The translations under genes and the position numbers were made by a program. From CAJJBL01 sp964519035 (GTDB lineage: Bacteria; Pseudomonadota; Alphaproteobacteria; Puniceispirillales; Marisalimonadaceae): a DNA stretch of 30,526 nt. Where the stretch lies: positions 1-30,526 of the forward strand of contig CAZFKZ010000021.1 of NCBI GenBank assembly GCA_964519035.1, given 5' to 3'. The notes beneath the pieces are model-generated. The model worked only from the letters and a program-made list of their open reading frames with translations, ran no database searches and had not been told where the DNA came from. Below, in pieces: positions 7,878 through 16,642 of the stretch (positions are counted from its first letter, which is position 1; the number at the start of each line of letters is the position of its first letter).

Positions 7878-8981
7878 TTAACTTTTAATAAGATAATCTT
7901 TAATAACGTTTTTGTCTGGATCAAGTCCAAGACCTGGTTTATCTGGAACAGTAAAGCATCCATCTTTTGGTTTAAATAATTCTTCCGGATATAAATATGC
8001 TTCAAAATCTATAAAAAATCTCTCTAATAGACCAGGGTTAGGCATAGATTGCGCTAAATGAAGAGTGGCTAAAAACCCAGGGCCAAAATATGGAGAATGA
8101 GGCATTACCTGTACACCATACGATTCTGCAATTGAAACAACTTTCCTGAATTCTGTAATTCCTCCAACTTTAGTCACACTAGGTTGGGCATAATCTACTG
8201 CTTCAGCTTCAAACATTTTTTTAAATTCAAAAGAAGTACATGCGTTTTCTCCAGCTGCAATAGGACACAAAACTTCAGTTCTTAAGTCTGAAAGGCTATT
8301 AAAATCTTCAGGAGGATTAATTGGTTCTTCTACCCAGTATAAGTTATAATCTTCCCACTCATTCAACATTTGTTTAGCTTTATCTTTTGTCCAGGGACAG
8401 TTTGTATCAACCATTAAGGGAATATTATCACCAACTACTTCTCTTGCAGCTTCCACTTCTGATGTAAATATTTCATGAAGTTTTATATATTTATAACCTA
8501 AATCTATTGCGTGCTTACATCTATCTTGTACAGACTCAACATCCTCATAACGCCATAAACTGGCATAAGCAGGCATTTTTTTATTTCCAGAGGAACCTAA
8601 AATATTATAAAGAGGTAACTTACTAAATTTACTTACAATATCCCACAAAGCAATATCTACCGCACTAATAGCAAACATTGTTATTCCATAACGACCAAAT
8701 AGATGAAGAGTTTTTTGGAGCTCAAAGTTAATTTGCTGCACATCCATTGGATTTTTTCCAATTAAATGTGGCTTAACCATATGATTTATGGCTTCTGCTA
8801 CTGATCTTCTGCAGTGAAAAGCAAATGCATCACCCCAACCTATAATACCCACATCAGTTTCTATTTTAACAAGACAAAAATCTAATGCATCCGCTTTTAA
8901 GAAGTTTGAGGTTGCTTTTTTTTTAACTCCTCTAGAAAAAGGAATTTGTAATTCATAAACTTCTATTCCAGTAATTTTCAT
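7878..8981 (-). CDS. Enolase superfamily (mandelate racemase/muconate lactonizing) enzyme
   Basis: This 367-residue enzyme has an N-terminal capping domain and a C-terminal barrel. It should abstract a proton alpha to a carboxylate, most likely in dehydration of a sugar acid. Metal ligands are Asp192 (VDTN), Glu218 (VEEP) and Glu245 (AAGENA). The base motif on the second strand is K-x-H (Lys167, His169, in IKLHEI) rather than the usual K-x-K. His295 lies in MPHSPYFGP, but the residue that normally forms the Asp of the His-Asp dyad appears as Ser268 in AQPSVTKVGG. The ATG at 8981 has AGGTG 6 bases upstream. It is the last gene of the VOC-SDR-small-protein run. Confidence 0.9.
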   Translation of the reverse strand: MKITGIEVYELQIPFSRGVKKKATSNFLKADALDFCLVKIETDVGIIGWGDAFAFHCRRSVAEAINHMVKPHLIGKNPMDVQQINFELQKTLHLFGRYGITMFAISAVDIALWDIVSKFSKLPLYNILGSSGNKKMPAYASLWRYEDVESVQDRCKHAIDLGYKYIKLHEIFTSEVEAAREVVGDNIPLMVDTNCPWTKDKAKQMLNEWEDYNLYWVEEPINPPEDFNSLSDLRTEVLCPIAAGENACTSFEFKKMFEAEAVDYAQPSVTKVGGITEFRKVVSIAESYGVQVMPHSPYFGPGFLATLHLAQSMPNPGLLERFFIDFEAYLYPEELFKPKDGCFTVPDKPGLGLDPDKNVIKDYLIKS

Positions 8982-9006
8982 TTAACACCTATTTGAATAT
9001 GTATTT

Positions 9007-9210
9007 TTAATATGATTCATGGTCAGCTAACCATTTAATAACCTTTGCAGCAGGGTAAAGCCATAACAAACCTACAGCTGTGTAAATCAACCAATCTAAA
9101 AGCCAAAAGAAACCAGTTATATATTCAAATATAAACATACAAAGTGCAATATAAAGTATTAAACCTGGAATAATACCAACTACCACGGTAAAATGTCGCC
9201 ATCTTTTCAA
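9007..9210 (-). CDS. Small two-helix membrane protein, DUF2842-like
   Basis: This 67-residue protein has two hydrophobic segments, VVVGIIPGLILYIALCMFIF and FWLLDWLIYTAVGLLWLYPA, ending in a charged tail VIKWLADHES. The pattern Y-x-x-x-G-x-x-W-x-x-P-A-x-x-x-I-x-W resembles DUF2842, a small membrane family of alphaproteobacteria with unknown function. The start is TTG at 9210, supported by AAAGGAA about 8 bases upstream; no ATG is available. It lies between the SDR and enolase-superfamily genes with gaps of 41 and 25 bases, so it is probably co-transcribed with them without necessarily sharing their pathway. Confidence 0.65.
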   Translation of the reverse strand: MKRWRHFTVVVGIIPGLILYIALCMFIFEYITGFFWLLDWLIYTAVGLLWLYPAAKVIKWLADHESY

Positions 9211-9251
9211 AAATTTATTCCTTTAGTTATTTAATGAATAATTTGTTATAT

Positions 9252-10034
9252 TTAACTTGGAATTAGTCCGCCATCAATATTATACGATTGTCCGGAAATA
9301 TTCTTAGCTCCTTCAGATGACAAAAAAACAACCATTGCTGCAATATCTTCTGGGTTATTTGGTCTACCTAAAGGAATATCTCTTACATAATGATTCATTA
9401 TTTCAGTTTCAGTTTTGTTTTGTTCCAAAGATCTCTTTTTTATAATATTAGATAAAATACTAGTATGAGTTATACCTGGACAAATAGAATTAACAGTTAT
9501 TTCATATTTACCCAATTCTTGAGCTGCAGTTTTAGTTAAGCTTATGACAGCCCCCTTGCTTGCTGCATATATTGCATTAGACACATCAACAAAGCCTTTG
9601 CCTCCAACAGATGCCATGTTTATAATTCTACCACCATGTTTTTGTTTAATCATTTGTTTGGCAGCATATTGTAGGCAAAAAAAAGTTCCTTTGGCATTAA
9701 CGTCATGTATCCAATTCCAATCTTTTTCTGTTAGATCTAAAATATTTGAGGTTCTAGTAACACCAGCGTTGTTTACCATTACATCTAAACTGCCAAATGT
9801 ATCAACAACGTTTTTTATCATATCTTGTATATCAATAATTTTAGTAACATCTGCTTTAATGACAGATCCTGATCCATTTTTATTAAGAATAATATCAAGA
9901 GTCTCATTAGCATTTTCTATATTTATGTCTGCACAAACTACATTATAACCCTCTGAACTCATGGCAATTGCAATAGCTCTTCCGATGCCGTTGCCTGCTC
10001 CAGTAATGCATATATTTTTTAAATTTTTGTTCAT
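9252..10034 (-). CDS. Short-chain dehydrogenase/reductase (SDR)
   Basis: This 260-residue classical SDR is an NAD(P)-dependent oxidoreductase for an alcohol or hydroxy-acid substrate. The Rossmann motif TGAGNGIG is close to the N-terminus, with an acidic CADIN at the end of the second strand that favours NAD. NNAG, then a Ser in NMASVGG, and YAASK give the catalytic Ser, Tyr and Lys. The C-terminal YNIDGGLIPS is typical. I choose ATG 10034; a TTG at 10055 would add seven residues, and neither start has a clear ribosome binding site. It lies about 25 bases after the VOC gene and upstream of the enolase-superfamily gene, so it may act on the product of one of them. Confidence 0.92.
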   Translation of the reverse strand: MNKNLKNICITGAGNGIGRAIAIAMSSEGYNVVCADINIENANETLDIILNKNGSGSVIKADVTKIIDIQDMIKNVVDTFGSLDVMVNNAGVTRTSNILDLTEKDWNWIHDVNAKGTFFCLQYAAKQMIKQKHGGRIINMASVGGKGFVDVSNAIYAASKGAVISLTKTAAQELGKYEITVNSICPGITHTSILSNIIKKRSLEQNKTETEIMNHYVRDIPLGRPNNPEDIAAMVVFLSSEGAKNISGQSYNIDGGLIPS

Positions 10035-10059
10035 ATTATTAATATTTTTTTTCAAACTA

Positions 10060-10884
10060 TTAAACAGCTTGATTAACTTCTAACATGTTTGCATTAATAT
10101 CGTATAAATAAATTTGATGAAATCCTGGCATTGCGTATACCTTAGCATCAGAATAAAGAATATTTTTCTTATCTAATTTTACTTTTAAATTAGATATATT
10201 TTTTATTGTAAAAGCAGGATGTCCTCCAATTGAAGGATTGTGAGCAAAGTTATTTCTCCACCCAAACCCTTCATCTGGTTTTATAATGTGTAATCCTCTA
10301 TTATTGTTTGATAGGGGTAAGATAGCTAATTCTGAAGGATCAATACTAAAGTCACCTTTTTTAACAGGGGCCAACCACTTTCCTTCTATCATTCCAACTA
10401 AATTACAAAAGAAATTTATAGAACCTCTAACATCCATAGACTCTAAGTTCATATGATGAATTCCCCAACTCAAACCCATATTCCATCCATTAACTTCATC
10501 ATCAAAACCATTTACATTTTCTACAAATTGAACAACATTTAAAGATGGCTCCTGCACAAGAATTGTTTTAATAGTTGTGTCTTTATAAATATATTTAATT
10601 TTATTTTTATCTAAATTTAATCTAATGTTATCCATATTATCTACTAAAATAGAAACAAAACTTCTTCTACTTTGAATATGTTTTGAAATATTAAGATCAG
10701 GTACAGGTTTATATAACCTTAAACCAAAACCTTTATTACCAAAAAAAACGTTTTCTTCATCAGCAAAAATAGATTGATAAAGTTCATTACTCTCTTCATT
10801 CTTGCCAAGAAGCATTTCATAAAAAGTTTTTGACTTTTTTAAATTATGAACAGGTATAGAAACATTTAAAATTGTCCATTTCAT
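10060..10884 (-). CDS. VOC (glyoxalase/extradiol dioxygenase fold) family protein
   Basis: This 274-residue protein contains two VOC half-domains. The first starts at ILNVSIPVHNLKKSKTFYE (about residues 4-22), and the second at GIHHMNLESMDVRGSINFF (about 141-159). Candidate metal ligands in the second module are His143 or His144, the His of GHPAFTI, and the Glu of MLEVN near the C-terminus. The family includes lyases, isomerases and dioxygenases, so the reaction cannot be assigned. The ATG at 10884 has a strong GGAGGA 7 bases upstream and a good promoter behind it. It is the first gene of the minus-strand run ending in the enolase-superfamily enzyme, and is divergent from a TauD gene. Confidence 0.85.
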   Translation of the reverse strand: MKWTILNVSIPVHNLKKSKTFYEMLLGKNEESNELYQSIFADEENVFFGNKGFGLRLYKPVPDLNISKHIQSRRSFVSILVDNMDNIRLNLDKNKIKYIYKDTTIKTILVQEPSLNVVQFVENVNGFDDEVNGWNMGLSWGIHHMNLESMDVRGSINFFCNLVGMIEGKWLAPVKKGDFSIDPSELAILPLSNNNRGLHIIKPDEGFGWRNNFAHNPSIGGHPAFTIKNISNLKVKLDKKNILYSDAKVYAMPGFHQIYLYDINANMLEVNQAV

Positions 10885-10922
10885 AAATATATCCTCCTTA
10901 TTGCGAACGAATAACTTTGTAT

Positions 10923-10952
10923 ATTATAAATATTGAATTTAATAAAAATCAA
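10923..10952 (-). promoter_or_regulatory. Predicted sigma70-type promoter for the VOC-SDR-enolase run
   Basis: Reading the minus strand, TTGATT (10952-10947) and TATAAT (10928-10923) are separated by 18 bases. The -10 is a perfect consensus. Transcription would begin near 10916, giving a leader of about 30 bases that contains the GGAGGA site of the VOC gene at 10897-10892. Confidence 0.5.
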
Positions 10953-10974
10953 CAAATAGTTAATATAAGAATTA

Positions 10975-11002
10975 TTTACAAATTATTTAAATTTTATATA
11001 GT
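10975..11002 (+). promoter_or_regulatory. Predicted sigma70-type promoter for the second TauD gene
   Basis: TTTACA (10975-10980) and TATAGT (10997-11002) are separated by 16 bases. Transcription would begin near 11009, leaving about 22 bases of leader including TAGGAG before the GTG start at 11032. It is divergent from, and does not overlap, the VOC promoter at 10923-10952. Confidence 0.45.
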
Positions 11003-11031
11003 TAAATTACACCTTTTTAGGAGTAGAAGAA

Positions 11032-11940
11032 GTGGATCTAATTATTGAAAAGTTAACCGATAATTTTGGGGTTCAAATCAATGGTTTTGATTGCTCAAAA
11101 CCACTGCAAGCTAAAGATTTACTGATTTTTAAAAAAGCTATGCAAGACAGTCACTTTATTTGTTTTAAAAATCAAAAATTAGATGGAAATTTACTTGCAC
11201 AATTTACAAAAAATTTTGGAGAATTAGAAGCTTACCCAGAAAAAGACAAGACTAAGGGAAAACTTGAAATATTTAACGTTTCAAACGTTTCTGAGGATGG
11301 AGAACATTTATCACCAAATGACCAAAGAGTTATACTACAAAAAAATAACTCAAGATGGCATACAGATAGTTCATATAGATATTATCCTGCTTTATTTTCT
11401 ATTCTATATGGAGTTGAAACCTTACCTGCTGATGCTATTGGAGGACAAACTGAATTTTCCAATATGTTAGTAGCCTATGAAAATCTTTCAGAAGAAAAAA
11501 AAATATTGTTAGACCCACTTCATCAAGTTCACTCATATAATGATATACGAAGATTAGAACCTGGGTTACCTGAATTAACTTATAATGAAAAATCTAATTT
11601 TCCGCCTGTTACTCATCCAGTTATTAGAGTACACCCAGATAGAAATTATAAAAAATCCCTGTACTTTACATCTAATACTAGCCTAGAAATTGGAGGTATG
11701 AGTCTAGAAGATGGTAAGAAGCTCCATACTTGGCTTGTTGATTACATAGCTAATAAAAGATTTTGTTATAAACATTCCTGGGAAAAGAATGATCTAATTA
11801 TGTGGGATAATAGAGTTTTATTGCATCGAGTTATACCCTACGATTACGCTAAATATAGAAGAGCAATGATAAGAGGAACAGTTGAAGGAAAAGTTCCTGT
11901 ACTTGGTCCCTTTTCAAATGAAGTAAGGACACAAATATAA
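11032..11940 (+). CDS. TauD/TfdA family Fe(II)/2-oxoglutarate dioxygenase (second copy)
   Basis: This is a 302-residue dioxygenase with a GTG start and TAGGAG about 8 bases upstream. The iron triad is His110 and Asp112 (SRWHTDSSY) with His265 (VLLHRVIPY). Arg277 and Arg281 in YRRAMIRGT sit +12 and +16 from the distal His, as in the first copy and in E. coli TauD. The sequence is clearly diverged from the 3005-3847 copy, for example in an inserted stretch around EHLSPNDQRV (91-100), so the two probably use different substrates. It is divergent from the VOC gene and could serve the same pathway. The gap to the following ggt gene is about 150 bases, so separate transcription of ggt is possible. 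Confidence 0.92.
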   Translation: MDLIIEKLTDNFGVQINGFDCSKPLQAKDLLIFKKAMQDSHFICFKNQKLDGNLLAQFTKNFGELEAYPEKDKTKGKLEIFNVSNVSEDGEHLSPNDQRVILQKNNSRWHTDSSYRYYPALFSILYGVETLPADAIGGQTEFSNMLVAYENLSEEKKILLDPLHQVHSYNDIRRLEPGLPELTYNEKSNFPPVTHPVIRVHPDRNYKKSLYFTSNTSLEIGGMSLEDGKKLHTWLVDYIANKRFCYKHSWEKNDLIMWDNRVLLHRVIPYDYAKYRRAMIRGTVEGKVPVLGPFSNEVRTQI

Positions 11941-12000
11941 TTATTAAAAACAATCTTGCTAGAGCTTTACATTCTACTATTAAAAATTATGCATATAAAG

Positions 12001-12029
12001 AAACACAAGTCATTCGAATAGTCGTGTTT
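12001..12029. repeat. Nested inverted repeat between the second TauD gene and ggt
   Basis: AAACAC at 12001-12006 pairs with GTGTTT at 12024-12029, and the enclosed ATTCGAAT at 12012-12019 is itself a perfect palindrome. No T run follows, so a classical intrinsic terminator is not supported. It may be an operator ahead of ggt, or chance symmetry. Confidence 0.25.
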
Positions 12030-12094
12030 AGAAACATTATTGGAAAATGAGTTAATGCTCAAAAATTTATTAATACAAATTAAAAGGATTGATT

Positions 12095-13870
12095 ATGTCC
12101 AGCTTTAATCTCAAATTAATAATTTGTATATTTATTGTAATTTCATTTTCAGCTAGAAGTGACCAAAATTCTGACAAAACCAATCCTGAAATTTTTAATA
12201 TTGGGTCTCAAAACAAAAATATTAAATTAAAGAAAGAACGAAAACCTATAGTATCAGATAACTGGATGGTAGTTACTGCTAACTCTCAGGCTTCTGTAAT
12301 TGCAGGAAGAATATTAGAAAAGGGTGGAACAGCTGTTGATGCTATGATAGCTGCTCAGTTAGTCTTAGGCTTAGTAGAACCTGAATCATCAGGTCTTGGT
12401 GGTGGAGCATTTTTAGTTTATTTTGATAATAAAAAAAAAGAAATTATTACTTTAGATGGTCGAGAGACAGCTCCTTTATTAGTTAAAGAAGATCTATTTC
12501 AAGATGCTGAAGGTAATCCATTAAAGTTTTTTGATGCAGTTGTTGGAGGCAAATCTGTTGGTACGCCTGGCACACCAGCTTTGCTTGAAGAAGCCTATAA
12601 GAGGTGGGGCAAAACTAATTGGTCTTTACTTTTTAAAGATGCCATTAAATTATCAAATAATGGTTTTGTGGTTTCTAAAAAACTTAACTCTTCTATTAAA
12701 AGAAGTAAGAAGTCCTTAAGTAAATTTGTAAATACAAAAACATATTTTTTACCTAACAATGTTCCTTTAAAAATAGGTGATATTCATCTAAATAAAAAAT
12801 ATGCTAATACTCTTAAAGCCTTTGCAAGAGATGGGTCTAAAGTCTTTTATGATGGAGCCATTGGTGATGATATCATTTCAACAGTTCAAAAGGCTAGTAT
12901 TAATCCTGGATTTCTATCTCATAAAGATCTTCTTAATTATAAAGTAATTGAAAGAAGTCCAGTATGTTCTAAGTATAGAGATTATGAAGTATGTGGAATG
13001 GGACCTCCCTCTTCAGGTGCATTAACAATTAGTCAAATTCTAGGAATGATTGAAAATTATAACATATCAGAACTAGGGCCTACTAATCCTGATACATGGA
13101 AAATAATAGGAGATGCGTCAAGGTTAGCCTTTGCAGATAGGTCATTATACATGGCTGACAGTGATTTTATAAATGTACCAATTAATGATTTAATTGATAA
13201 AAATTACCTATATGAACGTTCAAAGTTTTTAGATAGTAAAAATAAAATTGAAACAGTTAAAGCTGGAAAAATAATAAGTAAATCTTCTTCAAATTGGAGC
13301 AATGATATTTCCCTTGAGTTACCTTCAACATCACATATTTCCATAGTAGATATGTACGGAAATGCTTTATCAATGACCACCACAATTGAAAATGGATTTG
13401 GATCTAGGTTAATGACGAAAGGTGGTTTCTTGCTAAATAACGAATTAACTGATTTCTCATTTAAATCATTTAAAAATGGAAAAAAAATAGCCAATAATAT
13501 TGAACCCGGCAAAAGACCTAGATCATCTATGGCCCCAACTATAATATTAAAAAACAGTAAACCAGTTTATGTTTTGGGAAGTCCTGGTGGAAGTAATATT
13601 ATTGGTTATGTTGTAAATGCTATAGTTTCAATGATCGATTGGAAAAATAATGCTCAGGAAGCTGCTTCAATAAGTCATGGAATAAATAAATTTGGAACCT
13701 ATTATTTAGAAAAAAATACTGATTTAAATAAAATTAAACCTGTATTGGAAGATATGAATTACAAAGTTAAGTTAAGAGACTTTTCTTCTGGATTAAATAT
13801 TATTCATATAGACAAAAAATTATATGGAGGCTCCGACCATAGAAGAGAAGGAATTGCAATCGGCAATTAA
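12095..13870 (+). CDS. ggt: Gamma-glutamyltransferase, exported
   Basis: This 591-residue protein is a gamma-glutamyltranspeptidase, which hydrolyses or transfers gamma-glutamyl groups in the periplasm. The N-terminus has a signal peptide: hydrophobic LKLIICIFIVISFSA after a short start. The large-subunit motifs SGLGGGAF and LDGRETAP are present. The self-processing site is STSHISIVD with Thr412 as expected nucleophile, and PGKRPRSSMAPTI and GSPGGSNIIGYV build the active site of the small subunit. I choose ATG 12095, with AAAAGG 7-8 bases upstream, over a TTG at 12089. The C-terminus is intact. It is followed after 73 bases by a polytopic transporter, which may import the released product. 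Confidence 0.94.
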   Translation: MSSFNLKLIICIFIVISFSARSDQNSDKTNPEIFNIGSQNKNIKLKKERKPIVSDNWMVVTANSQASVIAGRILEKGGTAVDAMIAAQLVLGLVEPESSGLGGGAFLVYFDNKKKEIITLDGRETAPLLVKEDLFQDAEGNPLKFFDAVVGGKSVGTPGTPALLEEAYKRWGKTNWSLLFKDAIKLSNNGFVVSKKLNSSIKRSKKSLSKFVNTKTYFLPNNVPLKIGDIHLNKKYANTLKAFARDGSKVFYDGAIGDDIISTVQKASINPGFLSHKDLLNYKVIERSPVCSKYRDYEVCGMGPPSSGALTISQILGMIENYNISELGPTNPDTWKIIGDASRLAFADRSLYMADSDFINVPINDLIDKNYLYERSKFLDSKNKIETVKAGKIISKSSSNWSNDISLELPSTSHISIVDMYGNALSMTTTIENGFGSRLMTKGGFLLNNELTDFSFKSFKNGKKIANNIEPGKRPRSSMAPTIILKNSKPVYVLGSPGGSNIIGYVVNAIVSMIDWKNNAQEAASISHGINKFGTYYLEKNTDLNKIKPVLEDMNYKVKLRDFSSGLNIIHIDKKLYGGSDHRREGIAIGN

Positions 13871-13943
13871 TTTGGAATAGCTAATTACGAAATAAATTTG
13901 TACAAATCTATCTCATATTGATGCTATATTTAAGGATAATAGT

Positions 13944-15539
13944 ATGAATAATTTGAATAAAATTTTTGGTTCTTTTAAATTTTCGTTTATACCACCTTTG
14001 ATGATTTATCTAGCTGCAGGTGTATCAGGGATAACCAATATTGTTGGTCTGTTTTTTGTTAAAGAATATTTAGATTTATCTGCAGTCTTTCTTGCTGGAT
14101 TAGGTTTTTGGGCAGGTCTTCCATGGGTTCTTAAAATGCCCTTAGGACATCTTGTTGATATCCTTTGGAAATTCAAATCTATTCTAGTTGTGTTGGGTGC
14201 ATTAGTAATGGCAACGAGTAGTCTAATTATGTATTGCCTAATACAGTATAAATTAGAGATGGTTCAGATACTAAATGCTGAAACATGGTTTGTTATTTCA
14301 GCTTTATTAGCTCCAATTGGATTTGTTTTGCAAGATGTTGTGGCAGATGCGATGACTGTTGAAGCAGTTCCGAAAATTGATGATAATGGAGAAGAAATAG
14401 ATTTTAAGATTTTAAAGTCTTTGAATGTGTCTATGCAGTTGTTGGGGCGGGTTGCTATTATTTTTGGCACCGTGTTAGTTTCAATACTTAACTTAGTAGT
14501 GTTTTCTGATTCTTCTCAAATGACCGAATTAGAAAAAATTAACGCTTATGGTGAAATATATTTATATTCCTTAGTTGTTCCAATCATTTCCATTTCAGGA
14601 ATAATTTTAGCTTATTTTAATAAACAAAATAAACTTAATGCACTCATTAAAAACGGTATCGAACCTTTAAAAGCAAAAAATATGATTTTTGCTATTCCTG
14701 AAATAACCAAGCCAAATTTACTCATCATAATCGGTTCAATTATTTTTGTTTTTTTCACATTGGCCATTGGAACATCGAGTATAAAATTTTCTCAAGAAAT
14801 TGTATTTGTAGGTTCATTTTGTATTATACTTTTTTTACTATTGAAATTATCAAAAGAACTAGATGTTAATGCTAAAAAAATGCTTCTAGGCACAGCTATT
14901 GCCATCTTTGCCTTTAGAGCAATGCCTAGTGTCGGCCAAGGTGGAAGTTGGTTTGAGATAGATGTTTTAGATTTTGACCAGGAATTTTTATCATTACTTG
15001 GATTGATTGCATCTATCTTGACCATTTTGGGTATTTTTATCTTAAGACCTTTGATGGAAAAATCTTCAATGACTAAACTTATTGTTATCCTTTCTATTGC
15101 AGGATCTCTTTTCATTCTCCCTTCTATTGCAATGTTTTATGGGTTTCACGAGTATACCTCTAAAATTACAAATGGCCTGATTGATGCTCGTTTTATTGCA
15201 ATTTTTAATACAGCATTAGAAAGTCCTTTAGGCCAAGTATCTATGATACCAATATTAGCGTGGATAGCACAATCTGCTCCAAGTCATCTAAAAGCTACTT
15301 TTTTTGCAGTACTTGCAAGTTTTACTAATTTAGCACTTTCTGCAAGTAATTTAGGAACCAAGTATTTAAATCAAATTTTTGTAATAACTCGTGAAGTTAA
15401 AACAGATAAAGGTGACATTAAAATACCTGAAGATTATTCTGATCTTGGAATTTTATTAATAATAGTTGCAATTTTAACATTATCAATTCCAATAATAGTA
15501 ACTTATGTAATTAAAAAAGTTAGATTAGTTTCATATTAG
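13944..15539 (+). CDS. Polytopic transporter, MFS / folate-biopterin (BT1)-like
   Basis: This 531-residue inner membrane protein has about twelve hydrophobic helices. The N-terminal part, VKEYLDLSAVFLAGLGFWAG followed by LPWVLKMPLGHLVDILW (residues 27-64), resembles the loop motif of the BT1 folate-biopterin group of the major facilitator superfamily, and VLQDVVADAMTVEAVP (about 128-143) matches the conserved QDV-x-x-DA region of such carriers. The substrate is not known. The ATG at 13944 has AAGGA upstream. It is 73 bases downstream of ggt on the same strand, and a link to uptake of products released by gamma-glutamyl cleavage is an inference from that position. Confidence 0.72.
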   Translation: MNNLNKIFGSFKFSFIPPLMIYLAAGVSGITNIVGLFFVKEYLDLSAVFLAGLGFWAGLPWVLKMPLGHLVDILWKFKSILVVLGALVMATSSLIMYCLIQYKLEMVQILNAETWFVISALLAPIGFVLQDVVADAMTVEAVPKIDDNGEEIDFKILKSLNVSMQLLGRVAIIFGTVLVSILNLVVFSDSSQMTELEKINAYGEIYLYSLVVPIISISGIILAYFNKQNKLNALIKNGIEPLKAKNMIFAIPEITKPNLLIIIGSIIFVFFTLAIGTSSIKFSQEIVFVGSFCIILFLLLKLSKELDVNAKKMLLGTAIAIFAFRAMPSVGQGGSWFEIDVLDFDQEFLSLLGLIASILTILGIFILRPLMEKSSMTKLIVILSIAGSLFILPSIAMFYGFHEYTSKITNGLIDARFIAIFNTALESPLGQVSMIPILAWIAQSAPSHLKATFFAVLASFTNLALSASNLGTKYLNQIFVITREVKTDKGDIKIPEDYSDLGILLIIVAILTLSIPIIVTYVIKKVRLVSY

Positions 15540-15574
15540 TTTTAAAGGTATTTTTAATAATTAAATAAACAAAA

Positions 15575-16615
15575 TTATATCAGTTTTAAATAGATAATAC
15601 TTAACAAACCAACAGATGCTGAAGCTGCAAAACCAATTGCTAAAGGTTTAATTCCAAGCTTAGTCATACTTTTGAGATTTGTTTGCAAACCTAATGCAAC
15701 CATAGCAAACAATATAAGATACTTAGAAATATCCTTAATATAAACTAAAAAATAATCCCAATAAAATATAATATTACTATTTATTATTGTTGCATCACCA
15801 ATTGTCCTTAAAAGAGAACAAAAAATAAAACCAAGCACAAAAAGTGGAAAAAAATCTTTTATCGAGCTTTTTATATCTACATTTTTTTCTTTGTTGTATA
15901 GATAAGATATTAAGGGAATTAGAAGTATTAAAAATGAATTCCTTAATAATTTTGTAGTCATTGATGAATTTAAAGCAACTTCACTATCATACATTTCAGA
16001 ATATATTACACCAGCAGCGCTGACTTGAGCTGTATCATGGATGGCTGTTCCTAAAAAAACCCCTGCTAGTTCTGGAGTTAAACCAAAAAGATAGTTAGCA
16101 AGATAAGGGTATGTAAAGACTGCAATCATCCCAAATAATGTAACTATTCCAACAGCGTAACTAGTTTCGTCTTTATTAGATTTAATAATTGATGAAGTTG
16201 CGATAACTGCAGTTACACCACAAATACAAGTGCCCATAGTTATTAGGTATCCTAAACTATTTGGTATTCCAAAAAACTTGCATAAATAATTTAAGATTAT
16301 GAAAGCTATTACAATATTTAAGATAACCAATAATAATGAAATAGATCCATAATTAAAAAGTTCGGTAAGGCTTAAACTAAAACCTAAAAATCCAATACCA
16401 ACTCTTAAAAGTTTTTTTAATGAGAAATTTGTAAACCAATCAATTTTTTTAGAAACATTTAAGGAATTTGAAATTAATAGCCCTAATAAAATTGATATAA
16501 AGGCCGAAGAAACTAGTAAGTTATTAAAAGATAAAAATTTACTAATTATTACAGCAAAAAAAACTAAACTTGATACAAAAAAAAAACCAAAAACATTTTC
16601 TTTTATAATTTGCAT
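15575..16615 (-). CDS. YeiH family putative sulfate exporter
   Basis: This 346-residue inner membrane protein belongs to the YeiH/UPF0324 family. About ten helices are visible. The family signature GTCICGVTAVIATSSIIKS (about 128-146) followed by YAVGIVTLFGMIAVFTYP is clear, as is GVFLGTAIHDTAQVSAAG (about 186-203). Some members are annotated as putative sulfate exporters and are found with organosulfonate degradation genes; for this protein that role is inference, supported only by the two TauD-type oxygenases in the window. GAGG lies 9-10 bases before ATG 16615. The gene is divergent from the TAXI binding protein and converges on the BT1-like transporter gene. Confidence 0.9.
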   Translation of the reverse strand: MQIIKENVFGFFFVSSLVFFAVIISKFLSFNNLLVSSAFISILLGLLISNSLNVSKKIDWFTNFSLKKLLRVGIGFLGFSLSLTELFNYGSISLLLVILNIVIAFIILNYLCKFFGIPNSLGYLITMGTCICGVTAVIATSSIIKSNKDETSYAVGIVTLFGMIAVFTYPYLANYLFGLTPELAGVFLGTAIHDTAQVSAAGVIYSEMYDSEVALNSSMTTKLLRNSFLILLIPLISYLYNKEKNVDIKSSIKDFFPLFVLGFIFCSLLRTIGDATIINSNIIFYWDYFLVYIKDISKYLILFAMVALGLQTNLKSMTKLGIKPLAIGFAASASVGLLSIIYLKLI

Positions 16616-16642
16616 TTTTAATACCTCAAATTGCTGTTTATA

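Noticed and set aside
9544..9948. Plus-strand open frame of 134 codons
   Set aside because: It is antisense to the SDR gene, which has complete catalytic motifs; composition looks like a mirror of that gene.
11937..12050. Open stretch after the second TauD stop encoding NNLARALHSTIKNY and more
   Set aside because: It has no start codon with a ribosome binding site, and about 38 codons without a stop is not significant on its own.
13204..13512. Minus-strand open frame of 102 codons
   Set aside because: It is antisense to ggt across its processing site and has no independent support.
14792..15115. Minus-strand open frame of 107 codons
   Set aside because: It is antisense to the BT1-like transporter gene; a shadow frame.
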